Source: Granulicatella seriolae (lineage in GTDB: Bacteria > Bacillota > Bacilli > Lactobacillales > Aerococcaceae). Taken from it: a stretch of DNA of 36,103 nucleotides. Positions 16,434 through 24,128 of the stretch are shown here, piece by piece. The first letter of the stretch is position 1. Each line of letters starts with the position of its first letter. The position numbers and the translations under genes are program-made. Below the pieces are notes generated by a model. The model was not told where the DNA came from. It was given only the letters and a program-made list of their open reading frames with translations, and did not search any database. Location of the stretch: assembly GCF_024543085.1 (NCBI RefSeq), contig NZ_JANHNZ010000014.1, forward strand, positions 1 through 36,103. Direction: 5' to 3'.

Positions 16434-17123
16434 ATGAAAGTATTAGTTGTCGATGACGACCGCGAAATTGTAGAACTGTTAACCATTTACCTGAAGAATG
16501 AAGGCTATGAGATTGTCAAAGCCTATGATGGCAAGCAAGCCCTTGAAAAGGTGCGCCAATATGAAGATATCGGATTGATTATTCTGGACATTATGATGCC
16601 TCGCTTAGATGGAATCTCCGTCGTCCACGAAATCCGCAAAGAAAACCAACAGTTGCCTATCCTTATGTTGAGTGCTAAATCCACCGACATGGATAAAATC
16701 CAAGGACTAACAACCGGTGCGGACGACTATGTCACCAAACCCTTCAACCCCTTGGAAATCGTAGCCCGCGTCAAATCCTTAATCCGCCGTTCGACCATTA
16801 AACAAGAAGAAACGACAGCCGAGGAAATTGAAGTTGGCCCACTTATCATCAAGAAAGATTCCCACCAAGTTTTAACGGTTACCGGAAAAGAAATCCAATT
16901 AACCGTTCTAGAATTTGGTATCCTGCACCTCTTGGCTAGTCACCCAAACCGTGTTTATAGTGCCGATGAGATTTTTGAGACCGTTTGGCAGCAGGAAAGC
17001 ATTGTGTCCACCAAGACCGTTATGGTTCACGTTAGCCATTTGCGTGATAAGATTGGTGAGGCTACTGGTGGCGACAAGGTTATCGAAACCGTATGGGGAG
17101 TTGGCTATAAGATTGATGCCTAA
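16434..17123 (+). CDS. OmpR-family response regulator
   Basis: The 229-aa regulator has a receiver domain with acidic pocket DDD (7-9), phospho-acceptor Asp52 in LDIMMP, and Lys102 in DDYVTKPF. A winged-helix DNA-binding domain (about 128-229) ends VETVWGVGYKID, typical of OmpR/PhoB proteins. The sequence style resembles VanR/YclJ-type regulators of Firmicutes, but the regulon cannot be assigned. The ATG follows AGGGAG. The kinase gene overlaps its 3' end, so the pair is co-expressed. Confidence 0.92.
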   Translation: MKVLVVDDDREIVELLTIYLKNEGYEIVKAYDGKQALEKVRQYEDIGLIILDIMMPRLDGISVVHEIRKENQQLPILMLSAKSTDMDKIQGLTTGADDYVTKPFNPLEIVARVKSLIRRSTIKQEETTAEEIEVGPLIIKKDSHQVLTVTGKEIQLTVLEFGILHLLASHPNRVYSADEIFETVWQQESIVSTKTVMVHVSHLRDKIGEATGGDKVIETVWGVGYKIDA

Positions 17124-18303
17124 GACGCAAGCAAGAAAAAAGGAAACTGACACGACAGAAATGCTAAAACTCAGTCCCAGAGAATACGGCGAACTGGTCT
17201 TAGAGGGCTTTATCACCCTAACCATCGTCTTTATTCTCTACTTGGGGGTCTGGTTCATCCTAGATACCATGCTGGATTCACCCTTCCTCCTACAAACCTC
17301 CAGCGACAGCCTCAGAGAAACTTGGAACATCCAACCCGAGTCCGTCGAGTTCTACAAAACTATCTACACCTGGCTAGCTGCCGCCTTTGCCATCGCCTTC
17401 ACCTATTGGCGCCTAATCAGACGCTACCGCCAGATGCAACTCTATCACGTCCTAGACGAACTGCATAAGATTGCAAATGGGAACTACCCCATGCGTATCC
17501 CTTTCCACCTAGGAGGCGATATGGGAAAAGTAGTCACCAGTATTAACCGCTTGGTAGACTCCACCGTGGCAGCCATGGAAGAAGAACGGCGCATCGAAAA
17601 ATCCAAGGACGAGCTCATCACCAATGTCTCCCACGACATTCGGACACCGCTCACCTCCATTATTGGCTACCTCGGACTAGTCACCAACGGCCCTTACCAA
17701 GTCGATGATGACGCCAAACGCTACGCAACCATCGCCTTCAACAAGGCACAGCAGATGAAAACCCTAGTCGATAACCTCTTCGAGTACACCACCATGCGCC
17801 CTAACGGAGTCCCTCTGCGTCTAAGTGAGATCCCAATCGGAAACTTCCTAGAGCAAATCGCTGCCAACTTCGAGTTAGAAGCCCAAAAGAAAGAAATGAC
17901 TATCGAAGTTCAGCCCATCGACCCCAACATTATCCTAGAAATAGATGCCGAAAAGATGGTGCGGGTGATCAATAACCTCCTATCTAATGCCATCAAATAC
18001 GGACAAAAAGGTCGTAATATTAGTATCGAAGCCCAAGAAGAAGAGGGCATCATCAAGATAAACGTCAGCAACTACGGCGACACTATCCCACCAGAAGTCC
18101 TCAGACGACTCTTCCACCGCTTCTACCGCCTAGAAGAATCCCGCTCCAAAGAAACAGGAGGAACAGGACTAGGATTAGCCATCTCAGAAAACATCGTCCG
18201 CATGCACGGAGGCATTATCTATGCCGAGTCACAAGACGGATTGACTAGCTTTATCGTGTGCCTGCCATCGGATAACCATTTGGCGATACCAGCTAAGAAA
18301 TAA
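17116..18303 (+). CDS. Sensor histidine kinase (VanS/PhoR-like architecture)
   Basis: The 395-aa kinase is the partner of the regulator. It has a short cytosolic tail and a transmembrane helix at about 31-54. A ~28-residue outer loop and a second helix at 83-99 are followed by a HAMP-like linker. The H-box is VSHDIRTPLT (His173), the N-box NNLLSNAIKYG (286-296) and the G2 box GGTGLGLAI (348-356). The tiny extracellular loop suggests intramembrane or cofactor sensing of envelope stress rather than ligand binding. ATG 17116 overlaps the regulator stop but has a poor ribosome site. ATG 17161, with GGAAA before it, is an alternative start. The frame is open much further upstream inside the regulator gene, which is not coding. 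Confidence 0.9.
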   Translation: MPKTQARKKETDTTEMLKLSPREYGELVLEGFITLTIVFILYLGVWFILDTMLDSPFLLQTSSDSLRETWNIQPESVEFYKTIYTWLAAAFAIAFTYWRLIRRYRQMQLYHVLDELHKIANGNYPMRIPFHLGGDMGKVVTSINRLVDSTVAAMEEERRIEKSKDELITNVSHDIRTPLTSIIGYLGLVTNGPYQVDDDAKRYATIAFNKAQQMKTLVDNLFEYTTMRPNGVPLRLSEIPIGNFLEQIAANFELEAQKKEMTIEVQPIDPNIILEIDAEKMVRVINNLLSNAIKYGQKGRNISIEAQEEEGIIKINVSNYGDTIPPEVLRRLFHRFYRLEESRSKETGGTGLGLAISENIVRMHGGIIYAESQDGLTSFIVCLPSDNHLAIPAKK

Positions 18304-18314
18304 AAAAACAAGTC

Positions 18315-18343
18315 TTGAAATACAGGAACGTATGTTCTAAAAT
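18315..18343 (+). promoter_or_regulatory. Promoter of the amidase with SOS box in the spacer
   Basis: TTGAAA (18315-18320), a 17-base spacer and TAAAAT (18338-18343) form the promoter. The spacer holds GAACGTATGTTC (18326-18337), which matches the Bacillus-type LexA consensus GAACRNRYGTTC. LexA bound here would block RNA polymerase directly. Three sister promoters downstream have the same hexamers and spacing without this box. Confidence 0.75.
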
Positions 18344-18359
18344 ATAAAGAGATCACTTG

Positions 18360-18391
18360 CTGCTGAGTCGTAAGGGCTTGGCAGTTTTTTT
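18360..18391 (+). terminator. Terminator immediately behind the amidase promoter
   Basis: CTGCTGAG pairs with CTTGGCAG (two G-U pairs) and is followed by seven T. It lies 17 bases behind the -10 box, so a ~40-nt RNA is expected unless transcription reads through. Confidence 0.7.
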
Positions 18392-18401
18392 AACCTAAAA
18401 T

Positions 18402-18416
18402 AGAACAAGTGTTCGA
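18402..18416 (+). promoter_or_regulatory. Second LexA-type SOS box before the amidase
   Basis: AGAACAAGTGTTCGA contains GAAC-AAGT-GTTCG and agrees with CGAACRNRYGTTYC except at the edge. It lies between the leader terminator and the amidase ribosome site, 66 bases (centre to centre about 77) from the first box. Confidence 0.7.
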
Positions 18417-18433
18417 TATTTTTGTAATGGAGG

Positions 18434-20869
18434 TTGAATAATGGACAAGTTAATTCGTATTGGAGAATTTATGCTGTAGGAGGGCCTTATACAACTAACG
18501 CTGCTATCGGAACTTTAGCACCGAGCCAATTCGGCGGTTTATCTTATAAAATTCTAGAAGAAAAAGGAAACCATATTTATATTATTCAAACAGAGTCTTA
18601 TGGAGCAGTAGCCATCTGGGCGGGAGATAGTGATAGTACGTTTACAAGCCGGCCAGCTTATAAGGATAATAATGGTCCTCAAACTTCTGTTGGGGTAGAC
18701 TGGTATTTTATTAATCTGCATCCTAATGTCACCAGCTGGAGAGTTTATAAACCAAAAGGTCCTTACACAGATTCAACAGTTGTAGGACGATTAAACCCAT
18801 CGCAGTACGGAGGTTTGTCTTATAAGATTATAACATCAGGTATCCAAAAGGATTTTTATATTATTCAAACAGAGAGTTATGGACAAGTAGCCATCTATCG
18901 AGATGAAGATGCTAGCTTAACCTTGACTCCTATGTATCAAGAAGGGAACTATAACACAGGTTCAGTTAAACCTACCGTTTCTAGCGGTAAATACTTGAAT
19001 TTAAAACCAATTCCATCATGGAGAGTCTATGCAGTAGACGGTCCTTACACAACGGCTAATGCAGTTGGTAGCCTAGCCCCAGCTCAATTCGGTGGTTTAT
19101 CCTATGCTATTTTAGGTAATCCAACAAAAGATATTTATATTATTCAAACAGAAAGTTATGGACGAGTAGCTATCTGGGCTGGAGATAGTGATAGTACGTT
19201 TTCAAGTTCTCCTGTATACAAAGAAGGAAGTAGTGCTGGCGGACAACTAGAAGGAAGTCCTACGATTAAGTTTGTCAATTTAAAACCAATCCCATCATGG
19301 AGAGTCTATGCACAGTCTGGTCCATATACTAGTGCGAGTGCTATTGGTACGTTGGCCCCAGCTCAATTTGGTGGTTTGTCCTATGCTATCTTAGGAAATC
19401 CAGCAAAAGATATTTACATTATCCAAACCGAGAACTATGGACGAGTAGCCATCTGGGCAGGAGATAACGATAGTACCTTTACGGCTTCCCCTACCTATGC
19501 AACGGGTGATACTGCCCAAAGTTCGATTGGCGGTAGTGGCTCAGGCTTGTATCTAAATGGAGATCAAGGAAGTGGTGTTATCGATATTAAACCGCGCTCA
19601 TTCTGGGGAGCTAAACCTTATGACTTTAGAGGAATGGATGGGACTCGAGACATTAATAAACTAAATCGGGTAATTATTCACCATTCTGCGGGATACGGCT
19701 CAAGTGAAATTGGCTATATGAGGTCTATTCAAAATTACCATCAATCGAATAGTGCAATTGGAGGCGATGTAGGGTATCATTACTGTATTGGTCCAACTGG
19801 TACAATCTATGAAGGTCGTGGAATTAACTATATCGGAGCACACACAAGCCGTTACCAAGATGGTGTATTCTATAATGAATTATCTATTGGTGTTTGCTTG
19901 CTAGGAGACTTTAGTGGTACTTTACCGACAGTTGCACAACAAAAATCTTTAGTAAATCTGACTGCGTATTTATGTAAAAAATATAATATTGCACCAAATA
20001 GAATTACAGGTCATCGTGATCACAACAGTACAACCTGTCCAGGGAATTATTTCTATCAACAGACTAACCGCCTTGAAACAATTCGAACAGCTGTCAGTAC
20101 AAGAATAAAGAGTCCTGATGTTACTAATGTAACTCCTGTGAAGCCCGCACCAACTCTTAGTCAAATAAAACAGCAGATTGTTAATTATATTAATGGCGAA
20201 TTGAATAAGGCAGCGGAGTTTTTTGCCAAGCGAATTCCGATTAATGTAGACTTATTTGAGACGGACTATGTTGTGACAGTGGCACCGAATATTATCATGA
20301 AAGCATCCCTATCGATGGATAATGGAAGTGATATGTCAGAGTATTACAGTGTTAATATTTCGCAAACTAAAGGAGAATTAGAGACTATTTTTGGTAAGGT
20401 TAGACAGATGTTGAAGGATAATCAGATATCATTTGAGTCGAGTTTGGGTAGTGAAGATATTATAAAAGCACTAGGTGGAAAGACTAATATTGATCAAAGA
20501 GTCGGAATAGGTCTAGAGAATAATAAGATGATGTTTAGTTATTCTCTAATTTATAAGTCAATTCCAATACCGAATGGAAATCCCGTGTCATCAGTGTTAA
20601 AACTAAAATTTATAGTTGATGATAATACTTTTTTTGGAAAAGTTCTCGATGCACAAACCGTAGTTGAGATAGTTACGATTAAAAATAATGATTTTGTAAA
20701 CTTTATTAGGAATATGGTTGATCCTGTGGTAGATGCAGTTTTATCTAAAATAAAATTTTTGACTGATAATCCGGCTTATATTTTAATATTAACTATAATA
20801 ATCATTATTTTATATATTTTTACTGGTGGTGCACCTCTTGTAGGTAAATTGTTGCTTGGTTTCATTTGA
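18434..20869 (+). CDS. N-acetylmuramoyl-L-alanine amidase with four N-terminal wall-binding repeats
   Basis: The 811-aa product has four ~90-residue repeats beginning SYWRIYAVGGPY (8), SWRVYKPKGPY (101), SWRVYAVDGPY (195) and SWRVYAQSGPY (288). They share YxIIQTExYGxVAI and look like SH3/GW-type wall-binding modules. A PGRP/amidase_2 domain covers about 385-555, with zinc ligands at His416/417 in IIHHSAG, His527 in GHRDH and Cys535 in TTCPG. A ~210-residue domain of unknown function follows, then a C-terminal hydrophobic segment (781-797). There is no signal peptide. The frame opens with a TTG directly abutting GGAGG. The well-spaced ATG at 18441 is out of frame and stops after 12 codons, so a frameshift or an unusual start must be considered. 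Two SOS boxes precede it. Confidence 0.85.
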   Translation: MNNGQVNSYWRIYAVGGPYTTNAAIGTLAPSQFGGLSYKILEEKGNHIYIIQTESYGAVAIWAGDSDSTFTSRPAYKDNNGPQTSVGVDWYFINLHPNVTSWRVYKPKGPYTDSTVVGRLNPSQYGGLSYKIITSGIQKDFYIIQTESYGQVAIYRDEDASLTLTPMYQEGNYNTGSVKPTVSSGKYLNLKPIPSWRVYAVDGPYTTANAVGSLAPAQFGGLSYAILGNPTKDIYIIQTESYGRVAIWAGDSDSTFSSSPVYKEGSSAGGQLEGSPTIKFVNLKPIPSWRVYAQSGPYTSASAIGTLAPAQFGGLSYAILGNPAKDIYIIQTENYGRVAIWAGDNDSTFTASPTYATGDTAQSSIGGSGSGLYLNGDQGSGVIDIKPRSFWGAKPYDFRGMDGTRDINKLNRVIIHHSAGYGSSEIGYMRSIQNYHQSNSAIGGDVGYHYCIGPTGTIYEGRGINYIGAHTSRYQDGVFYNELSIGVCLLGDFSGTLPTVAQQKSLVNLTAYLCKKYNIAPNRITGHRDHNSTTCPGNYFYQQTNRLETIRTAVSTRIKSPDVTNVTPVKPAPTLSQIKQQIVNYINGELNKAAEFFAKRIPINVDLFETDYVVTVAPNIIMKASLSMDNGSDMSEYYSVNISQTKGELETIFGKVRQMLKDNQISFESSLGSEDIIKALGGKTNIDQRVGIGLENNKMMFSYSLIYKSIPIPNGNPVSSVLKLKFIVDDNTFFGKVLDAQTVVEIVTIKNNDFVNFIRNMVDPVVDAVLSKIKFLTDNPAYILILTIIIIILYIFTGGAPLVGKLLLGFI

Positions 20870-21010
20870 TTTTTCTTCATATGATATATTTTTGTTTGAG
20901 TTAACGGAAGATATAAGATTATGAATTTAACTAGGTAGATGTTAAATTTCATTAAATGTTTTTATGTTTCTTTGTAAACAGTGAGCTAAAGTCTAAGTCA
21001 ACGATGAAAC

Positions 21011-21089
21011 TTGAAATACTAAGTAAAATATTCTAAAATAAATATAAAGAACTTCTAACTGCTAAGGTATACAACTTGGCAGTTTTTTT
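21011..21089 (+). promoter_or_regulatory. Promoter-terminator module 2
   Basis: TTGAAA (21011-21016), a 17-base spacer and TAAAAT (21034-21039) are followed by a hairpin, CTGCTAAG with CTTGGCAG (21059-21082), and seven T. It is the same module as before the amidase but without an SOS box. The ribosome site of the next gene starts about 17 bases behind the T-run. Confidence 0.75.
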
Positions 21090-21115
21090 AAACCAATTAC
21101 ATCAAGGGGGACAAC

Positions 21116-21664
21116 ATGGACATTATAGGCAGTGGTGAAGTGAGTAAAAAAGATATACAGAAAATCGTTCAGAGCAACTACAAGTATAATTTAAAACTTG
21201 CTTTTCAGATGTCCTTGATATACTTATGTTTAATTTTTTTAATTGTAAAATATTATTTTGATACAACTTATCTTGGGGCCCATACTGTCCAACTGATTAT
21301 GGAGAATGGGCTTACTGCTGTGTTCGCCTATGCTTATCTCATTCTATTATTGGAATTGTTTTGCGTTTTTCTTTGTTTTTCTACAGTCAAACGTTCCCAA
21401 TTCGATGGGAGAAAACCAAATATAGGAGCGCAGGAAAATGTTTTGATTAACGCTTCTGGTATAAATATCTTTTCGGAAAAGCTATCAGGTAGAGAGATAT
21501 ACAGGATTGGCTGGAATTCAGTAGCAGAAGTTGAGCTTAAAAAGCAGTATTTGTACATCTATACGACATCAAAATCAGTCCAAAATCTATGTATCCCTAG
21601 CAGATATTTTTCTGAGGATGATTTGGTAAGAAAAATACTTCAGATTCAAGGTCAGGAGAGGTAA
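21116..21664 (+). CDS. YcxB-like membrane protein, type A, pair 1
   Basis: The 182-aa protein has a conserved opening GSGEVSKKDIQK and two hydrophobic helices (about 28-48 and 66-90). The cytosolic C-terminal half contains VLINASGINIFSEK, YRIGWNSVAEVELKKQYLYI and CIPSRYFSE. The C-terminal half resembles the YcxB-like/PH-type domain. It is one of four type A paralogues in the island, each followed by a type B partner 3-8 bases away or overlapping. The ATG is preceded by AAGGGGG. Function is unknown; the tandem duplication next to an amidase is compatible with an immunity or envelope-protection role, which is inference. Confidence 0.75.
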   Translation: MDIIGSGEVSKKDIQKIVQSNYKYNLKLAFQMSLIYLCLIFLIVKYYFDTTYLGAHTVQLIMENGLTAVFAYAYLILLLELFCVFLCFSTVKRSQFDGRKPNIGAQENVLINASGINIFSEKLSGREIYRIGWNSVAEVELKKQYLYIYTTSKSVQNLCIPSRYFSEDDLVRKILQIQGQER

Positions 21665-21670
21665 AAACAA

Positions 21671-22216
21671 ATGAAAGGTATTCGCTTAAAGGGAACAATT
21701 ACGAGAATGGATGTTTTAAAGAATGTACTTGTATATCTTTTGAAATCAGGACGGTTATTCATTTTATTTGTAATAGATGTCATGATAGCTTTTTTGGTTT
21801 TTTATCTAATTTCTATAGTCATTAGATACTATCCTGAATTACCTACGTTTGAGTGGTATCATATTCTTTTTATAAGCTTTATATTCTTTTTGTTACAAAT
21901 CATAATCATCATTTTAATGCTTCTTATGAAGAATTCTCAAGCTATGCTGTTTGATAGCCAGATAGATATCCGGTTATCAGAAACGGGGATTTCATTGAAT
22001 ACTTCTTGGGATGATGGAGAAAAAAGTTTCACAACTAGTTGGGCAGATATCCAAAAGATTAGTCAGAGAGACTCTTTCATAGTTGCGCAATTAAAAACTG
22101 GAAGAATGATGACTATTTATTTAGAGCTTGCTGACTCCGAATCACAAAGAGAAAAGGTGATGACTTTTATTAGACAGAAAGCAGAAGAGAATGGTATTGC
22201 TATGAAGGGCTTTTAA
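21671..22216 (+). CDS. YcxB-like membrane protein, type B, pair 1
   Basis: The 181-aa protein begins MKGIRLKGTITRMDVLKN and has two long hydrophobic helices (about 32-54 and 66-90). A soluble C-terminal half contains SQIDIRLSETGISLNTSW, TTSWADIQKI and IRQKAEENGIAMKGF. It is distantly similar to the type A proteins in layout (YcxB-like C-terminal domain) but belongs to a separate paralogue group. It starts six bases after its partner, behind GAGAGG, so the pair is co-translated and may form a complex. Confidence 0.75.
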   Translation: MKGIRLKGTITRMDVLKNVLVYLLKSGRLFILFVIDVMIAFLVFYLISIVIRYYPELPTFEWYHILFISFIFFLLQIIIIILMLLMKNSQAMLFDSQIDIRLSETGISLNTSWDDGEKSFTTSWADIQKISQRDSFIVAQLKTGRMMTIYLELADSESQREKVMTFIRQKAEENGIAMKGF

Positions 22217-22273
22217 ACGACTAATGAAGTAGACACTAACTTATTATCAATGCGGTTCACAAGCCAACTATAC

Positions 22274-22352
22274 TTGAAATCCAAAGAAAACTATTTTAAA
22301 ATAACTATAAAGAAATTCTGACTGCTAAGTTGTAAGACTTAGCAGTTTTTTT
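22274..22352 (+). promoter_or_regulatory. Promoter-terminator module 3
   Basis: TTGAAA (22274-22279), 17 bases and TAAAAT (22297-22302) are followed by a perfect hairpin, CTGCTAAG with CTTAGCAG (22322-22345), and seven T. The transcript to the terminator would be about 43 nt. Confidence 0.75.
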
Positions 22353-22376
22353 ACAACACGAGTCAAGGAGGAAACC

Positions 22377-22925
22377 ATGGAAGTTACAGGTAGTGGTGAA
22401 GTCAGTAAAGAAGATATCTGGACAAGCGTTAAGAGCAACTATAAGAATAACTTAAATATTTCTTTCCAGATATCACTTGCATTTTTATTTTTAATTATTC
22501 TCGCTACAAAATATTATGTTGATACAACATTTCTTGGGGAATATATTATACAACACTATGAGAACAATTGGGCGAGGCTTATATTCGTTCTATTTGTTCT
22601 TATTCTACTAGCGGAATGTATATTTGTCTTGGCTGTTTCTTTAGCCATGAATCAGATTCAATTCAAGGATAGAAAAGTCAGCATAGGAACAAAAGAAACG
22701 GTGCTGATTAACTCATCTGGTATAACAATCTTTTCAGAAAAACTACAGGATAGAGCAGAGTACCGGATTGGATGGAGGTCAGTGGAAGATATTGAGCTCA
22801 AAAGACAGTATTTATATATCTATTTGACATCAAAATCAGACTTAAATCTATGTATCCCTAGTAGGTATTTTTCTGAGGATAATTTGATGGAAAAAATATA
22901 TCAGATTCAAAAGCAAGAGAGGTGA
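22377..22925 (+). CDS. YcxB-like membrane protein, type A, pair 2
   Basis: The 182-aa paralogue of the pair 1 type A protein shares GSGEVSKEDIW at the start, two helices (about 28-46 and 66-88), TVLINSSGITIFSEK, YRIGWRSVEDIELKRQYLYI and CIPSRYFSE. The ATG follows AAGGAGG. Similarity to pair 1 runs through the upstream promoter module, so the whole ~1.27-kb unit was duplicated in tandem. Confidence 0.75.
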   Translation: MEVTGSGEVSKEDIWTSVKSNYKNNLNISFQISLAFLFLIILATKYYVDTTFLGEYIIQHYENNWARLIFVLFVLILLAECIFVLAVSLAMNQIQFKDRKVSIGTKETVLINSSGITIFSEKLQDRAEYRIGWRSVEDIELKRQYLYIYLTSKSDLNLCIPSRYFSEDNLMEKIYQIQKQER

Positions 22926-22932
22926 GAGACAG

Positions 22933-23502
22933 ATGGAAGATATTCGGTTAAAGGGAGCTATTACGAGAGCAGACGTTGTAAAGGGGATACCTGCATATCT
23001 TGTTAAATCAGGACGCTTACTTTATTTTCTTATAGTAGCTGCATGTGGAGCAGTTTTGCTTGCTGTTATGCTTACTAAAATATATGAAAAAGATTTTCCG
23101 TTACCTAGGTTCGAGCGTTATCATATACCTAGGTTCGAATGGTATCATATTCTTTTTCTAACCCTTGGATTCTTTTTGGTACAAATTATAATGGAATTTT
23201 TAATGTCTCTTATGAGAAACTCTCAAGCAAAGGTCTTTGATAGTCAGATAGAAGTCAGGTTGACAGAAACGGGGATTTCGGTGGGAGGTTCTTGGAATGA
23301 TGGAGAAAGATTGTTCACAACCAGCTGGTCAGGCGTTAAAAAGCTTTACAATATGGGACCTTTTATAACGTTACACTTAAAAAGTGGAAGAGGATTGAGT
23401 ATTTACCTAAGTCTGGCTAACTCCCAATCACAAAAAGAAAAGCTGCTAACTTTTATTAGACAGAAAGCAGAAGAGAATGGTATTGCTACGAAGGGGTTTT
23501 AA
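22933..23502 (+). CDS. YcxB-like membrane protein, type B, pair 2
   Basis: The 189-aa type B paralogue begins MEDIRLKGAITRADVVKG and ends IRQKAEENGIATKGF. It is eight residues longer than its sister because of a small internal duplication: FERYHIPR/FEWYHI near residues 58-70, encoded by two copies of a ~24-base unit (CTAGGTTCGA at 23104 and 23128). It has two hydrophobic helices. It starts seven bases after its type A partner. Confidence 0.75.
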   Translation: MEDIRLKGAITRADVVKGIPAYLVKSGRLLYFLIVAACGAVLLAVMLTKIYEKDFPLPRFERYHIPRFEWYHILFLTLGFFLVQIIMEFLMSLMRNSQAKVFDSQIEVRLTETGISVGGSWNDGERLFTTSWSGVKKLYNMGPFITLHLKSGRGLSIYLSLANSQSQKEKLLTFIRQKAEENGIATKGF

Positions 23503-23555
23503 ACTACTGATAAAGTAAGTACAAAATCACTACCAAAGACCCTCTCCAACCAAAC

Positions 23556-23634
23556 TTGAAATCCGATACAAACTAATTTAAAATAACTATAAGGAATCGC
23601 TTACTGCTGAGTTATACAACTTGGCAGTTTTTTT
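23556..23634 (+). promoter_or_regulatory. Promoter-terminator module 4
   Basis: TTGAAA (23556-23561), 17 bases and TAAAAT (23579-23584) are followed by a hairpin, CTGCTGAG with CTTGGCAG (23604-23627), and seven T, ahead of the disrupted type A gene. Confidence 0.75.
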
Positions 23635-23797
23635 AAACCAATCATACCAAGGAGGACAACATGGAAATTATCGGCAGTGGTGAAGTCAGTAAAAAAGATA
23701 TCCAGAGAACTATTCCCGACTTTTGCACTTACAGGAAAAAATAAGTCGACAAACACCTACAGCCACAAGGGTTACACAAAATATAATCAATTAACAC

Positions 23798-23826
23798 TTG
23801 TATATATACAGTAGTTTTGCTATAAT
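23798..23826 (+). promoter_or_regulatory. Strong promoter inside the mobile element
   Basis: TTGTAT (23798-23803), 17 bases and TATAAT (23821-23826) with an extended TGC form the promoter. GTATATATACAGT (23800-23812) overlaps the -35 and recurs inverted as ACTGTATATATAC at 24052-24064, which suggests an operator or a long stem. Confidence 0.65.
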
Positions 23827-23832
23827 GGTTAA

Positions 23833-24128
23833 ATAGAAGTTTTGTATATAAATTTACTATTTTTTGATAAAAAAGCTAATTTATCATATGATTTTTGATA
23901 AATTTATCCTATAAGATATAAGTATTTATCAAATTTAGATGCATAAAATTATTATTTCATTTGAGAAAACAGAGTAATTTTGACTGAAGACTATGTAAAA
24001 ATATTGAAAATGAAATGAATTCCTCATTGATGACATTAAAAACTTGAAAAAACTGTATATATACTCTTAAAAAAATAAAAACACCACTAAACCCCTTTAG
24101 TAACAAGGGGTTTGGTGGTGTTTTCTTT
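23833..24128 (+). ncRNA. Candidate ~290-nt RNA of the mobile element
   Basis: A consensus promoter lies at one end and a strong intrinsic terminator (24078-24128) at the other. No meaningful ORF lies between. The interior is AT-rich with several TTGATAAA/TTTATCA inverted pairs near 23870-23930. An untranslated RNA is the simplest reading; outward control of neighbouring genes is blocked by the terminator. Confidence 0.45.
24078..24128 (+). terminator. Strong terminator inside the mobile element
   Basis: ACACCACTAAACCCCTT pairs with AAGGGGTTTGGTGGTGT (one mismatch) around a short loop and is followed by TTTCTTT. It is polar on the interrupted gene pair. Confidence 0.85.

Noticed and set aside
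16915-17115. Upstream extension of the sensor kinase frame
   Set aside because: It overlaps the DNA-binding domain of the regulator in another frame, which has clear coding signal. The kinase starts at or after the regulator stop.
18434-20869. Prophage lysis module
   Set aside because: The amidase is endolysin-like and has SOS boxes, but no holin gene, phage structural gene, integrase or attachment site lies nearby. The type I toxin at 28092 is only holin-like by family name.
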